Positions 55,041 to 64,000 of a stretch of DNA of 64,000 nucleotides are shown here, piece after piece. The stretch's first letter is position 1. The number at the start of each line of letters is the position of its first letter. This DNA is from Plantago ovata. Its lineage: Eukaryota; Streptophyta; Magnoliopsida; Lamiales; Plantaginaceae. The stretch spans positions 60,574,899 to 60,638,898 of the forward strand of contig CM051457.1 in the NCBI GenBank assembly GCA_028274465.1, written 5' to 3'. The translations under genes and the position numbers were made by a program. The notes under the pieces were generated by a model. It saw only the letters and a program-made list of their open reading frames with translations, did no database searches and was not told the DNA's origin.

Positions 55041-57459
55041 ATGTCTTTAGGAGATGCTCCCTTGCTGAAGCTGGAAAATTACGAGAAATGGCGAAACAAC
55101 ATGATGTTACATCTTGAGGCCATTAGTGATGAGATGGTCACCGTCATTAATGATGGACCTATCAAGATCACTAAGGTTGAAAGGAGTTTCCCTCATAGAA
55201 CCACTGAAGCTGGAAAGGAAACTATCCAAGGAGAACCATCAGATACGGTTGTGCCAAAACCAAGAGAGGAATGGACTTCTGACGAAGCTAAGAGATTCCG
55301 TCTTGATGGCCAAGCAAGAAATATCATCATCAGATCAACTCCGGATACCATACAGTGCAAACTGTGGGGTGCTAAGACTGCTAAGGAGGCTTGGAAAATG
55401 GTTCAAGATCTTTGTGCTGGATCTGACAAGACCAAGGAAAACAAACTTGAAGTACTTAAGCTGAAGTTTCAAAACTTTCAGCAAGGTGCTAACGAGTCAC
55501 TGGAAGACTTGGACTTCAGATTCACAACTCTTGTGAATGAAATGGCAGCGCTGGGTGTTGGAAATCTTTATTCAGATTCTGAGATAGTGAAACCTATCAT
55601 CAGAAGTTTGAATCAAGAATGGATCCATACTCAAAATTTCTATTATAATCAAGGAATGCCTGACATTACACCAACTGAGTTGTTCTCTCATCTTGCTACT
55701 TTCAATTATGAGACAAAGCAAAGAGAAAATGTGTTTGCTGAAAAATCGCAAAACATTTCTCTTGCTGCAAAGCCGTCATCTTCTGAAAAGAAGAATGATA
55801 AAGAGCCTGCTCATGAAAATGCTTTAGTTGTTAAAAACATGAAGAAATTCATCAGTAAGGACCTTGAAAGGCGAAAAGCAAAAGAGAAGCTGAAAAAGCA
55901 TCTTGGTAATAACTACCATAAGTACAAGAATGATACTAGCTCGCTGAACAAGCAGGCTCAGCAAGCTACATCATCAGAAGAACCAGCAGTTGGAAATGAT
56001 CTATGTTTTACTGCAAAAAGCCTGGACACTTCAAAGCTAATTGCCCTTTGCTGAAAGGCAAATCTGCTGAAAAGAAGAAGAAGTTCAAAAGAACTTTCAT
56101 TGCTGAAGAAAAGAAGAAGCTACAAGCAAAAATCGATGCATTGTGCATTGAGACAAGCTCCGAAGACAGTGAGGATGAAAGTTCAGACACCGACGATGAA
56201 GAAGCCACTCTAGACGTGGAGATTGGCAAAGAAGTGTGTGGAATAGCTATGGAAGCTTATCCAGATGTGTCGAACTACGAATTCTGCCTCATGGCCGGTC
56301 AGGTAAATGATTCTACCTATGACTCAGATTCAGAAAGTGAAGACGAGATTGACCTTGACAAGATTCAAGGAGAAATCGAAAGATTTGAGAAAACTCTCAG
56401 CAAACAGCAAGAAAAACTTCAACTTGCTGAAACTCTGACCAAGCAAACTACTGAAAAGTATGTTTTGCTGAAAGAAGAAACAGAAGAAAAGGATGCTGAA
56501 ATAAGGCGTCTTAAGAAGTTGATTGCTGAGGCTGCTGAGAAAAATTCTCAAATGGCATTAGAATTAGAAGAGTATCAGTCCTCAATTCTAAAGTTACTTG
56601 CTGAAATCCAAGAAATGAAAAGATGAAAATCAATTTAAAATCCTATGTGGAAGCAAGTAATACGCTGACTGAACTAAACTCTTATTTGAGAGATCCATCT
56701 CAGAAAGAAGGTTTAGGAGCAACGTGTGAAGGTGATAACTTAGAAATCTTGAGAAAAGATAAACCACCTATCTCCTTTGTACGTGCTATTGATAGTAGTC
56801 CACCAGTGATCTATCAGTTTGGTCAAACTAAGGTTGCTGAAACATGCAATCAAGTACCTATGGCCATAAAGCCCGCTGTTGCTACTCAAAGTAACAAGAC
56901 TTTAAAAGGAAAACAGGTTGCTGAGAATCAAACTGGAAAGAAAAAGAATGCCGTGAAGCATTCCGCCAAACAAGTTGCTGAAAAGCAAGTTGTTAAGTCT
57001 AAAGGCAAGATTACCAAAAGTAATCAGAAGTCCTTTGCTGACAAACCTGAATCAAGTAAGGTTGCTGAAGCTAAAGCTCAGCATTCTCCAAAGAGCGGAC
57101 TCGGTTTCAAAACCAAGCAAAGTCAACTCTTTCATGAGTATAAGCAAAGTCAGCAAAGATACTTCAAAGAGATGAAGAAAACCAAGCCTAAGAGTTCTGA
57201 AAAGACTCCCAATGCTAGGACTAGAAGGAACCTTGCTAGAAAAGAACTTACTGAAAAGTATGTTCAGCAAAAAGGTCAACAGAGCAAGACACCACATCAG
57301 AAAGTGGATTTGACCAGCACGAGTCAAAAGTCTTTCAGCTCAAAACCTCTTAGTTCCTCAGCAAGTAGAAAACAAGTCAAAGTTGAAAAACTTCAGACTT
57401 GGGTTTCCACTGCACGCATTCTTGAACATGTTAATGGACATCCATCATTGGATAATTAA
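55041..57459 (+). pseudogene. gag: Gag region of element F
   Basis: Starts MSLGDAPLLKLENYEKWRNN. Gag core to about residue 220 (KLWGAKTAKEAWKMVQDLC, QEWIHTQNFYYNQGMPDITP). Near 56000 the CCHC knuckle context (YCKKPGHFKANCPLLKGKS) is present. A coiled coil follows (FEKTLSKQQEKLQLAETLTK), then a Lys/Ser/Gln-rich tail (KAQHSPKSGLGFKTKQSQL, QKVDLTSTSQKSFSSKPLS) ending EHVNGHPSLDN at 57459. About two breaks. Close to E throughout. Confidence 0.9.
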
Positions 57460-57479
57460 CTTGTTTGCTCTTGATTGTG

Positions 57480-58960
57480 CAGACTGCAGCCACGGAGACA
57501 AACGATGCAATCTAGCACTTTGATAGTGGTTGTGGAAAGCACATGACGGGCAACAAGAATAACCTTATAAACTATAGACGGGGGTCTAAAGGTCCAACAA
57601 TAAGGTTTGCTGGTGGAGGCTCCGGATCTACAAAAGGCTATGGTGATGTGAAGTTGGGATGCATAACCATTTCTGGAGTTCTTTATGTCAAAAATCTTAA
57701 GTTTAACCTTTTCAGCATGAGTCAATTTGCTGACAAATGATACTTCATCGAAATTAAAAGTGATGAATGTAAACTTGTAGGTTTTGAGACTAAAAAGGTT
57801 ATAATGATTGCAAGAAGATCAGGAGGCTTGTACACCGTTGATTGGTCTTCAGCAAACGTTGAAAAATGCCTTGTCTCAGATCATGATTGCCTTGCTGAAA
57901 AAGCATGGTTATGGCATAAACGAACAAGTCATCTAAACTTCAAGACGCTGAATAAGCTGTCTAAAAATGCACTTGTAGTTGGATTACCTAGGGTTACTTT
58001 TAAGAAGGATGGTGTTTGCAACGCATGTCAGCAAGGAAAGCAAAACCAAATCTTCTTTCAAGAACAAGGCAGTACCGTCAACTACAAAACCTTTACAACT
58101 CTTACACATGGACTTGTTTGAATTTTCTTCAACAAGCTATGCTGGTAAGAAGTATGGTCTAGTCGTGGTAGATGACTATTCAAGATTCACTTGGGTAGTA
58201 TTCATCAAGCACAAATCTGAAACCAAGACTGAAATACCTAACTTGCTGAATAAGCTTGAAGTCATGAAAATTGACAAGGTAAGAGTCATAAGGACAGACC
58301 ATGGTAATGAGTTTGTAAACCAGTACATAACTGAATATTGTACCTCCAAAGGTATTCAACATCAGTTATCCTCAGTAAGGACACCACAGCAAAATGGTGT
58401 TGCTGAACGGAAGAATCGTACCCTGAAAGAAGCCGCAAGAACAATGCTTGCTGACACTGAGATAAGTGAGGCTTACTGGGTTGAAGCGATTAATACCGCC
58501 TGCTATACTCAGAATAGATCTTTGATTACTAAGGAATACAACAAAACTCCTTATGAATTGTTTGTTGGAAGACCTCCTAACATCACTCATCTAAGAGTAT
58601 TTGGTTGCAAGTGTTTCGTTCTTAACAATGGTAGAGAATACCTAAGAACATTTCAACCAAAGGCAGACGAAGCGATATTTCTTGGTTACTCCTTGCATAG
58701 TAAAGCTTACAGAGTTTACAACAAAAAGGCACAAAAGATTGAAGAATCTGTGCATGTTGTATTCTACGAAAAGACACAAGGTGTGCCTGCTGAAGAAGAA
58801 ATATCAGAATGTATGAAAAAGCTAATCATACATGAGCAAAGAACTGAATCTGATGCTAGGCAAATCAAGTCAATTGAACTAAATGATGATTCTGACAATG
58901 ATTCTCCTCCCCCGAGTCATGACAAGATAAATATAGTTCACGACAAAGAATTTCCAGCAA
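57480..58960 (+). pseudogene. pol: Protease and integrase region of element F pol
   Basis: The protease site region is at ~57510-57560 (GCGKHMTGNKNN follows it). Integrase shows WHKRTSHLNFKTL and CNACQQGKQ, LLHMDLFEFSS, YSRFTWVVFIKHKSET, VIRTDHGNEF, PQQNGVAERKNRTLKEAART, PYELFVGRPPNITHLRVFGC. About four breaks in this region. Same order and motifs as in E. Confidence 0.9.
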
Positions 58961-60849
58961 AGATGCGGTTGCTCTGGAAGTTGCTGAAATTACGCAATCT
59001 CCAGTGCCTGCTGATGAAGTACCTCATCCCAGCAATGCTGAGCAAGTAGTTGATGACGATCAAATCTCAGCAGAGACACAAATTCCCAGTAGTACTGAAC
59101 AAGTACATACTGAAGAGTCACATGCTGATTAGCAAACGTATCCTGATCCAACAACAGGAAACCTGTTAATAAATGGATTAGAGATCATCCCTCTACGGAT
59201 ATGATTGGCGATATTAATAAACGCCAAGTGACTAGATCCAAGCTACTCAAGGACTTGCTGAAGAAGCAACTGTCGTAGAAGTAGAATCTTTATTCTCTTG
59301 CTTTGTTTCAGAAATTGAACCTAAAACCATAGAAGAAGCTATGAAGCATTCTGAATGGATAAAGGCAATGCAAGAAGAATTGGATCAATTTGAAAGAAAC
59401 AAAGTCTGGAAACTTGTGCCACTTGCTGAAAATAAGAAAGCTATTGGTACAAAGTGGGTGTTCAGAAACAAGCTGAGCGAGTCTGGTGAAGTAACAAGAA
59501 ACAAAGCACGCTTAGTTGCTCAAGGTTACTGTCAGACTGAAGGATTGGACTATGATGAGTCTTACGCTCCAGTTGCAAGATTGGATGCAATTAGGCTTTT
59601 CTTGGCCTTTGCTGCTCACAATGACTTCATTGTTTACCAAATGGATGTTAAGAGTGCATTCTTAAATGGTGAACTTGCTGAAGAAGTCTACCTAGAACAA
59701 CCCCCTGGCTTTGAACTTCCCTCAGAAACCAAGATGGTATATAAGCTTCAGAAAGCTGTATATGGTCTAAAGCAAGCACCAAGAGCATGGTATGATACCT
59801 TAGCTAAGTTCTTGCTGGAAAATGGTTTCAAGAAAGGTGAAGTTGACAAAACTCTTTTTACCATGAACCATGATGGTAAATTAATCTTAGTTCAAATTTA
59901 TGTGGATGACATAATTTTTGGATCTAAGGACAAGCAACTTTGTGATGATTTTGCCAAACTCATGACAAATAAGTTTGAAATGAGTATGATGGGAAAATTG
60001 AATTATTTCCTAGGGTTGCAAGTCAAGCAACTCAAAGATGGAATATTCATAAATCAAGCAAAGTATGCGAAAGAAATGCTCATAAAGTTTAGGATCAAAG
60101 AGGATGAAAAACCTGAAAAGATCCCTATGAGTGTTGGTACCAAATTGGGCTATACTAAAGAGGACAAAAGTGTTGAAGAACACAAGTATAGGAAGCTCAT
60201 TGGTTCCTTGTTGTATTTAACAGCAAGTAGACCTGACATTCAGTATGCTGTTTGTGTGTGTGCAAGATTCCAATCGGATCCAAGAGAATCACACTACAAA
60301 AAGGCAATTAAAATACTGAAATATGTTAAAGGTACAGTCAATGTTGGATTATGGTATCCAAAAGATTCTGGACTTGAATTGGTTGGCTATTCTGATGCTG
60401 ATCATGGTGGATCAACTCTTGATAGAAAAAGTACCTCTGGAACTTGTCAGTTTTTGGGTACTAGATTAATATCATGGTTCAGCAAGAAGCAAACGTGTGT
60501 CGCCAATTCATCTACTGAATCTGAATACATTGCAGCTGGTTGTTGCACAGCTCAAATCCTATGGATTCAGCAACAATTAAGAGATTATGGTATTTCTGCA
60601 AAGAAAACACCAATCTTTTGTGATAATACAAGTGCTATTGCAATTACGCAAAATCCTAAGTTTCACTCTAGGACCAAGCACATTGATATTAGACATCATT
60701 TCATTAGAGATCATGTGGAAAAAGGTGATATTGAGGTTGTGAAAGTAGGTACTGAAGATCAGCTTGCTGACATCTTTACCAAGCCCCTACCGGATAATAG
60801 GTTCGCAATGCTAAGGTATAACCTTGGATTGATTGAACTACCTCAATAA
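58961..60849 (+). CDS. pol: Reverse transcriptase and RNase H region of element F pol
   Basis: A spacer (to ~59280) precedes an open RT-RNase H stretch of about 500 codons. [56 protein letters not shown]. RNase [69 protein letters not shown]; end [20 protein letters not shown] and stop. All usual landmark residues are seen. This is the best preserved pol segment in the window, though the element as a whole is broken. The spacer before it is broken about twice. Confidence 0.92.
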
Positions 60850-60867
60850 AGGATACACTTGGCAGAA

Positions 60868-61228
60868 TGCTGAAACAGGTATTCAGCAAGCCAAAGTATT
60901 CCTGTCCAAAAGACCAAGTCACTGATTTCTTCTAAGAAATGATAAGTCACAACATGATTGCTGAAACAGGCATTCAGCAAGTAATTCCTTCAAAACAGGT
61001 ATTTGTTAGGAAACTTGATCACTTGCTGAGACAGGAACTCAGTAAGTGAAAGAACTTAAGGATTGCTGAGACGGGTACTTAGACAATCAAAAGATACTGA
61101 AACAGGTATTCAAGTATCAAAGGAATTTTCTGAAACGGGAATTCAGAAAAAGAGCAAAATCTCATCTCTCAGATTTTACCAAAGGATGTCTCAAATTGCA
61201 AAAAGAATTTACTGATACGGGAAATCAG
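60868..61228 (+). repeat. Array of seven stem-loops with conserved 7-nt loop (F)
   Basis: Same seven positions as in E. Paired changes relative to E: the sixth unit is TTCTGAA-ACGGGAA-TTCAGAA (61128-61148) against TTCTGAG-ACGGGAA-CTCAGAA in E; the fourth is CTGAG-ACGGGTA-CTTAG (61066-61082) against CTGAA-ACAGGCA-TTCAG. Confidence 0.88.
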
Positions 61229-61615
61229 AAATATCTTTTAAACTTAGAAAATATGAGATATCTAAGTAAGGGGGAACTTTCAGCAAGTATCTAGATTGTT
61301 AATTCAAACTCGCTGAAAAGATTCTTGTCTATTTCAGCAAGCAATCTATCCCTTATTACTCGGTAAAATCAATTTGTGACGTTAAGCTGGCACAGATAAA
61401 CTCGCAATAATCATGACATGAAATTCAATCGTGGCCATTGATTAAAAGGAGTTATTAATCTAACGGCTAACAAAACAAAGAGAGAGAGTGCTCTGACGGT
61501 TTTAGTTAGTGGGCCACTACGCATTCAATGCAAAGGCTCCACTATCTCCAGTGTTTCTCTGTTTTACCCTTGCTGAGAACTCAAATCGATTGAGTTTCTC
61601 ACACACCAGAGACAC

Positions 61616-61624
61616 TATATAAAG
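61616..61624 (+). promoter_or_regulatory. TATA-like box before the extra frame of F
   Basis: TATATAAAG, 134 bases before the ATG at 61758, same distance as in both copies in E. Confidence 0.5.
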
Positions 61625-61757
61625 AAGGAGTTAGAGAAATGACAAAATTCTTTAACTCACATTTCCTTTCTCTGCAATTTCTAGCCTGAAACTACTGTAC
61701 CTCCGGTCAAAAAGCAAACTATCTCTTTTCGTACAATTTCTTGCTCTATATAAAGAA

Positions 61758-64000
61758 ATGGCTCCCAAGAGACAGTCATCTAAGTCCTCAAAATCGTCAA
61801 AGGTTGACAGTGCTGAAACACGCATTGCTCCGGTGACTGCTCCGGTGACTTCTCTGACCCAAGACACAGCGAAAGTTGTGTTGAAAAACGACCGAATCAC
61901 TGAAAAACCTATGCCTCCGTCATATCTTGACACTGCAAAGTGTGAGATGTTGATGCAATGGGGAGGTTTGCAAAAGAAAAGTACATTAGGTACTTTTATG
62001 AACAAGAACTTGATGACCAAAATGAAGAGGCGCTTGAGTTCATCAAGCAGCAAGGCCTCATGAACTTTATCTCTGCTCGCACTAAGCAAGTGAGCATGAT
62101 TGATACCATGGAGTTCTACAACAATGCAGAAATCCAGTCCCTTACAGACAGTAATGGAGTCACTGAAAAAGTGATCCTTACTTATGTTCAGAACACGCAA
62201 ATCGTCCTGAAATGGACTGATTTAGCGGAGATTTTTCAGATTCCAACCACTGGAACTGAAGATGACGTCACTGCTACTGACGAAGAAATTGAAGCTTTCT
62301 ACAGTGACGTCAGAAATGCAAAAATGAAGAAAGGCGAGATAGCTCCCGTGACTTGGACAAAGCACGTTAAGAGAAAGCATCTCTGCCTTCACTTGGTCTA
62401 GTAGCTCTGCTACTGATTAAAGTTCTTGACTCCCAAGTTGGAGGAATTGACCAAGTAGGCCTGAGAAGATGGCCATTGCTGATGCATATCTATGAGAAAT
62501 AAATCGGAACTTAACTGGGCTAAGTACATTTTCAACAGGCTTGTTGATTGTGTTACTAAGTTTAAGGTAAAGGTAGAAGACAACAAGGTCTCACCTTCCT
62601 TTCCAGTTATGTATGGAATCAAGATATGCTATATCCTTGAACATTTCAGGATTCAGCTAAGAAACCCATTGCCAATCAAGAAATCTGTGTGCAATGTGGG
62701 AAGATCTTTCTACAAGCAGAATGTACCTAAGATTGCTGGAAAGAAAACCAAGAAGACAACAACTGCAAATGTTGTCAGCACAAGCCAGCAAGAAAGGTAT
62801 ACAACAGCTGCAGATGTTACCACTCAGCAACTTAGAGATGAAACTGCTGTGGGGTGGTAACACAAATGAAACTGCTGTAGAAAATCAACAAGGTACGTGT
62901 ACAACCCGTTGCTGAAAATGCAACATAGATGACTCTGGGAAACTGGAGAAATCTAAAAAGAAAAAGAGGAAAGCTGATGATGACACTCAGACTGCAGCGT
63001 CATCAGCAAATCCCGTACCTAAGAGGAAACGGACAAGTAACAAAAGAAAGAAGACACTGGCTTCTCAGTCAGTCCCAATGTCCAAGACTCCTCAGTCAAT
63101 TCCCAGACAAATGCTGAAACGCATTTGCCAGTAGATGTTGCTGAAATAATTACTGAAACATACATCAGCAATGTTGAAGTGTTTGCGGAAGCCTTCAACA
63201 ATCAACTTAACGTTGATAACTCTACTGAGAATAGACCACAAGGCAGTGGAAATGAAATTCCTGCCCAAGTCCCAGATATCTACATTGTAGATATCTAGAT
63301 GATCAAACCATGGAACCAGTAAGCGACATTGCTGCTGATCTGCAAGAGCGGCACTTGCTGATGCTGCTGAACAGATGGTTGCTGAACAAGCAACTCATCA
63401 AGTTGCTGAAACCCAGCTTGCTGATGGACCAGTTGCTGAGATAGCAATGGTTCCAGTTCCTGAAGTTGCTGAAACTCAAGAAGCATTATTCAAAGAGCAT
63501 CTCTTGATGCTGAGAATACTGGCCCAAGTTCACCAAGACTTCAATTGACAAAGTCCAGCTTGTACTGGAAGATTTAAGCAAACAAATGGAGTTGGAGATT
63601 GAAGAATCATCCAACAAGTCAATTGATCTCTTCATGACAAGCAGTGAGCTTAAAGGTCAAGATGCTTCTGCTCAACTTGTCAATTCAGAGACAAGGGAGA
63701 TTGCTGAAACCGCACAGCTTTCTCAGTTAGAGCAAAATCAGAAGTCTGCTGAAGAAACAGTCCAAGAAGCTGAAGAAACTGTTAATGCTGAAAGGACTGA
63801 GCCACAACCTGTCCTTCCTCAGCAGGTAGTTAATTCAACCATCATCAGTAAAACTTCAATTCTGAAATTGTTCTTTTGCTAAAATATTCTTTCTCTACTC
63901 TACAGACTTCAAGATACAAGTCAGATGGTTGCTGAAGCCTCTGCACCAGAACCAACACTCCCTGCTCAGCAGGTAGTTAATAATTTTGGTATAAAAACTA
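61758..64000 (+). pseudogene. Extra (env-like) frame of F, 5' part, broken, continues off the window
   Basis: Starts MAPKRQSSKSSKSSKVDSAE. N-terminal blocks as in E: PPSYLDTAKCEMLMQWGG, EALEFIKQQGLMNFISARTK, MIDTMEFYNNAEIQSLTD, QIVLKWTDLAEIFQIPTT, then FNRLVDCVTKFKVKVEDNKV and PVMYGIKICYILEHFRIQL. After ~62720 the reading is Lys/Thr rich and then Ala-Glu rich (EIAETAQLSQLEQNQKSAEE). About seven breaks. It shares the leader and TATA-like box spacing with E. Function unknown. Confidence 0.82.

Larger units (their letters stand above)
60850..61757 (+). other. Spacer between pol and the extra frame of F
   Basis: About 900 bases like 20319-21222: hairpin array 60868-61228, purine tract AAGTAAGGGGGAAC near 61264-61277, TATA-like box 61616-61624. 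No gene: the short frame that can be read through the array in E is not open here. Confidence 0.85.
53251..64000 (+). mobile_element. Copia (Sirevirus-type) element F, 5' LTR to extra frame, running off the right edge
   Basis: 5' LTR 53251-54928, primer site, gag, protease, integrase, RT, RNase H (to 60849), hairpin array, internal purine tract, TATA-like box, extra frame from 61758. Inserted in D; left flank ATAAT (53246-53250), right target copy outside the window. Same family as E with the same organisation. RT-RNase H is open throughout, but gag and integrase parts have about six breaks together. Age cannot be read without the 3' LTR. Confidence 0.92.

Overview
The window is plant nuclear DNA made almost wholly of LTR retrotransposons inserted into one another. 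I found no host gene, tRNA, rRNA or DNA transposon. Two lineages account for nearly every base. One is Ty1/copia of the Sirevirus type: primer site complementary to initiator Met-tRNA, Gag with a CCHC knuckle, integrase before reverse transcriptase, and a very large extra reading frame after pol. The other is Ty3/gypsy of the Athila type: primer site complementary to Asp-tRNA, LTRs with TGATGAA/TTCATCA ends, integrase with a GPY motif. AT-rich composition and element types suggest a flowering plant, probably a eudicot with a large repeat-rich genome; species is not readable from this.

Layout, left to right. 1-2147: gypsy element G (minus), running off the left edge, inside the copia LTR A1 (2148-3515). 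A1 is inserted in an older copia element A2, whose 3' part of the extra frame (3516-7628), polypurine tract and LTR start (7906-~8398) follow. This LTR piece abuts the leader and 5' part of another extra frame, A3 (8399-11439). Copia element D (minus) is inserted at 11440. Its 3' LTR has been split twice: by copia E (12801-34964, target duplication AATAT) and by gypsy C (minus, 35110-50922, duplication TACTA). C's own 3' LTR is split by gypsy B (plus, 35973-42094, duplication ATTCG). D's internal part resumes at 50991-53250 and is cut by copia F (plus, 53251 to beyond the right edge). Insertion order read from the nesting: A3, then D, then C, E and F, with B after C. Hand-counted LTR differences agree: B about 1.8%, E about 2.0%, C about 2.9% (roughly 0.7, 0.8 and 1.1 million years at the often used rate of 1.3e-8 per site per year).

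Element E contains a 100-N assembly gap (26152-26251). Sequence on its two sides overlaps by about 6.5 kb (19600-26151 and 26252-32813), so RNase H, spacer and extra frame appear twice. One pair of outer LTRs and one perfect target duplication argue for a single insertion, so this is probably an unmerged contig overlap or two haplotypes laid end to end.

Most unusual signals: (1) seven stem-loops with a constant 7-nt loop (ACAGGCA/ACGGGAA type) between pol and the extra frame of E and F, whose stems change in compensatory pairs; (2) GC-rich palindromic cassettes (core GGCGATTCGCC) set just upstream of the TATA box in the LTRs of B, C and G, also present in frame within C's gag and after its integrase; (3) a TATA-like box at a constant 133-134 bp before the extra frame, suggesting its own transcript; (4) B and G look like gag-protease elements that share primer site, leader, 3' region and LTR ends with the fuller element C. 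All elements are treated as fossils; none is a clean, uninterrupted copy.
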